Shown here: positions 5,505 through 6,845 of the stretch, in pieces | Numbering within the stretch: the first letter of the stretch is position 1 | Layout of the letters: every line of letters starts with the position of its first letter | Assembly: GCA_020350905.1 (NCBI GenBank) | Contig: CP070843.1 | Span: forward strand, 1,573,596-1,580,440 | Length of the DNA: 6,845 nucleotides | From: Deltaproteobacteria bacterium | GTDB lineage: Bacteria; Desulfobacterota; Syntrophobacteria; BM002 | Direction: 5' to 3' | Notes under the pieces: generated by a model | Databases searched by the model: none | The model's input: the letters and a program-made list of their open reading frames with translations, nothing else | What the model was told of the DNA's origin: nothing | Program-made: the position numbers and the translations under genes

Positions 5505-6845
5505 ATGGACTATAAAACGGTTTTGACCACCTGTGCTTACTGCGGTTGCGGTTGTGGTCTTTGTCTTGAGGTTTTGGACGGCCGTCTCATTGGCACCCTC
5601 CCCTCAAAGACCAATCCCATCAACGAGGGGAAGTTGTGCGTCAAGGGCTGGAATATCCACGAGTTTGTTCAGCACCCTGACAGGATTACCAAGCCGCTGA
5701 TTCGCAAAAACGGTGCTTTAGTTGAAGCCTCCTGGGATGAGGCCCTGGACTTTACCGTCTCACGGTTAAAGGAGATCAAAGAGGACCACGGCAGTGATAG
5801 CATTGCCTTTTTGGCCTCTGCCAAGGTGACCAACGAGGAAAATTACCTGATCATGAAATTTGCCAGAGCCGCAGTGGGGACCAACAACGTTGACCACTGC
5901 GCCCGGCTCTGACACTCCTCCACGGTGGTAGGTCTTGCCGCCGCCTTTGGTAGTGGAGCCATGACCAATGCCGTTGCCGAGATCGAGGATGCCGACTGCA
6001 TATTTGTTATCGGCTCCAACACCACTTCATCCCATCCTTTGGTGGCCACCCGGATTTTCCGGGCCATAGCGAAAGGGGCGAAGCTGGTCGTAGCGGATCC
6101 CCGGAGAATCCAACTCGCCCTGAAGGCTGACATCTACGCCCGTCACAATCTGGGCACCGATGTGGCATTACTCAATGGCATCATGCACGTGATCTTGAAA
6201 AACAACTGGCACGATCAGAAGTTCATTGAAAAGCGCTGCGAGGGTTTCGAGGAATTCAAGGCAGTTATCGACAACTATCCTCCGGAGAAGGCAGCTCAGA
6301 TTACTGGTGTCTCAGCTGATGACATCGCCAAGATCGCTGAATATTATGCCAAGGCCGATGCCGCCTCTATTGTCTATTGCATGGGTATCACCCAACACAC
6401 CACCGGAGTGGACAATGTCAAGTCCTTGGCCAATCTTGCCATGCTCACCGGCAATATGGGTAAAGAGTCAACCGGGGTGAATCCCCTAAGGGGCCAGAAT
6501 AATGTCCAGGGCGCCTGCGACATGGGGGGGCTCCCCAATGTGTACTCTGGCTACCAGGCAGTAAATGTAATTGATAATCAGACCAAGTTCGAGAATGCCT
6601 GGAATGCCAAACTTTCCGATCAGATTGGCCTCACCATTCCCTTCATGCTCTCCGGGCTTGCTGACGGTTCATTGAAAGCACTCTTTGCGGTGGGGGAAAA
6701 TCCCATGGTGAGCGATCCCGACATTGGACATGTGGAAAAGGCACTCAATAATGCCGAGCTCTTGGTAGTCCAGGACATTTTTCTCACCCCGACCGCAGAG
6801 CTGGCCCACGTGGTATTGCCGGGAACCACATTTGCGGAAAAGGAC
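5505..6845 (+). CDS. fdhA: Formate dehydrogenase catalytic subunit, selenoprotein (Sec136), 3' end outside window
   Basis: The molybdopterin oxidoreductase that interconverts formate and CO2 at a Mo- or W-bis-MGD centre. It starts at ATG 5505 behind AAGGAG (5493-5498). The frame meets UGA at 5910-5912 and then runs open to the window end, giving 447 residues so far. N-terminal [4Fe-4S] ligands are C10, C13, C17 and C45, with K47 at the position of the conserved electron-relay Lys of E. coli FdhF. The active-site motif HCARL-Sec-HSSTVVGL puts Sec136 and His137 where FdhF has Sec140 and His141; R329 in VNPLRGQNNVQGACDMGG matches its active-site Arg. A canonical SECIS follows (separate entry). 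There is no twin-arginine signal, so the enzyme is cytoplasmic. It lacks the NuoG-like N-terminal extension of many NAD-linked FdhA proteins; that module sits on the HdrA-like protein instead. Relatives without the extension are about 680-700 residues, so roughly a third is missing. Translated with UGA as stop, it would be a 135-residue fragment without a substrate site. Confidence 0.96.
5910..5958 (+). promoter_or_regulatory. Sec-UGA and bacterial SECIS element in fdhA
   Basis: UGA at 5910-5912 is followed by a strong hairpin. GGTGGTA (5924-5930) pairs with TGCCGCC (5936-5942), including two G-U wobbles, around the loop GGTCT (5931-5935); C5923-G5943 extends it. As an alternative lower stem, CTCCAC (5918-5923) pairs with GTGGAG (5953-5958). 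The loop starts 18 bases after the UGA, and GGUCU is the SelB-recognised loop sequence known from E. coli fdhF. This is a textbook bacterial SECIS overlapping coding sequence. Confidence 0.88.

Noticed and set aside
5505..5912. A short 135-residue molybdopterin protein or a pseudogenised formate dehydrogenase.
   Set aside because: The break is a UGA at the exact catalytic Sec position with a canonical SECIS, and the frame remains intact to the window end.

Overview
The window is one uninterrupted + strand gene cluster of five genes; the first is cut at the left edge and the last at the right edge. It reads as the core of a cytoplasmic, NAD-linked formate dehydrogenase built around a flavin-containing HdrA hub. 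Two genes carry an in-frame UGA that is best read as selenocysteine. Each UGA sits exactly where homologues have a functional Cys or Sec, is followed by a hairpin of bacterial SECIS type, and has family-typical protein on both sides. The host must therefore have the SelA/SelB/SelC/SelD machinery, which is not in the window. The gene content (HdrA-type flavoprotein, MvhD, NuoF-like subunit, Sec-FdhA) suggests an anaerobe, most likely a sulfate-reducing or syntrophic Desulfobacterota member. That placement is inference, as no taxonomic marker gene is present.

Layout: 2-793 is the C-terminal part of a NuoF/HydB-like NADH-binding flavoprotein subunit with an extra C-terminal ferredoxin domain. 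860-4117 is a very large iron-sulfur flavoprotein that joins a NuoG-like N-terminus ([2Fe-2S] plus 4Fe-4S) to one partial HdrA unit and then a second, complementary HdrA unit. 4134-4592 is MvhD with Sec at residue 67, and it looks like a truncated 66-residue gene if the UGA is read as stop. 4673-5476 is an FrhB/FdhB-type iron-sulfur subunit. 5505 to the right edge is formate dehydrogenase catalytic subunit FdhA with Sec at residue 136; standard gene calling would stop it at 5912.

How the parts probably work together (inference from family roles): FdhA oxidises formate or reduces CO2 at Mo/W-bis-MGD. Electrons pass through the FrhB/FdhB-like subunit and MvhD to the HdrA flavin, and the NuoG-like arm of the same polypeptide connects that flavin to the NuoF-like NAD(H) site. 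The order mvhD-fdhB-fdhA matches the formate dehydrogenase to HdrA wiring of hydrogenase-free methanogens. Here HdrB and HdrC are absent from the window, and a NuoF/NuoG module takes the place of the disulfide-reducing arm. A bifurcating or confurcating formate:NAD+:ferredoxin oxidoreductase is the natural hypothesis.

Intergenic gaps are short (66, 16, 80 and 28 bases). No promoter, terminator, tRNA, rRNA, mobile element or CRISPR array was seen, and no gene is supported on the - strand.
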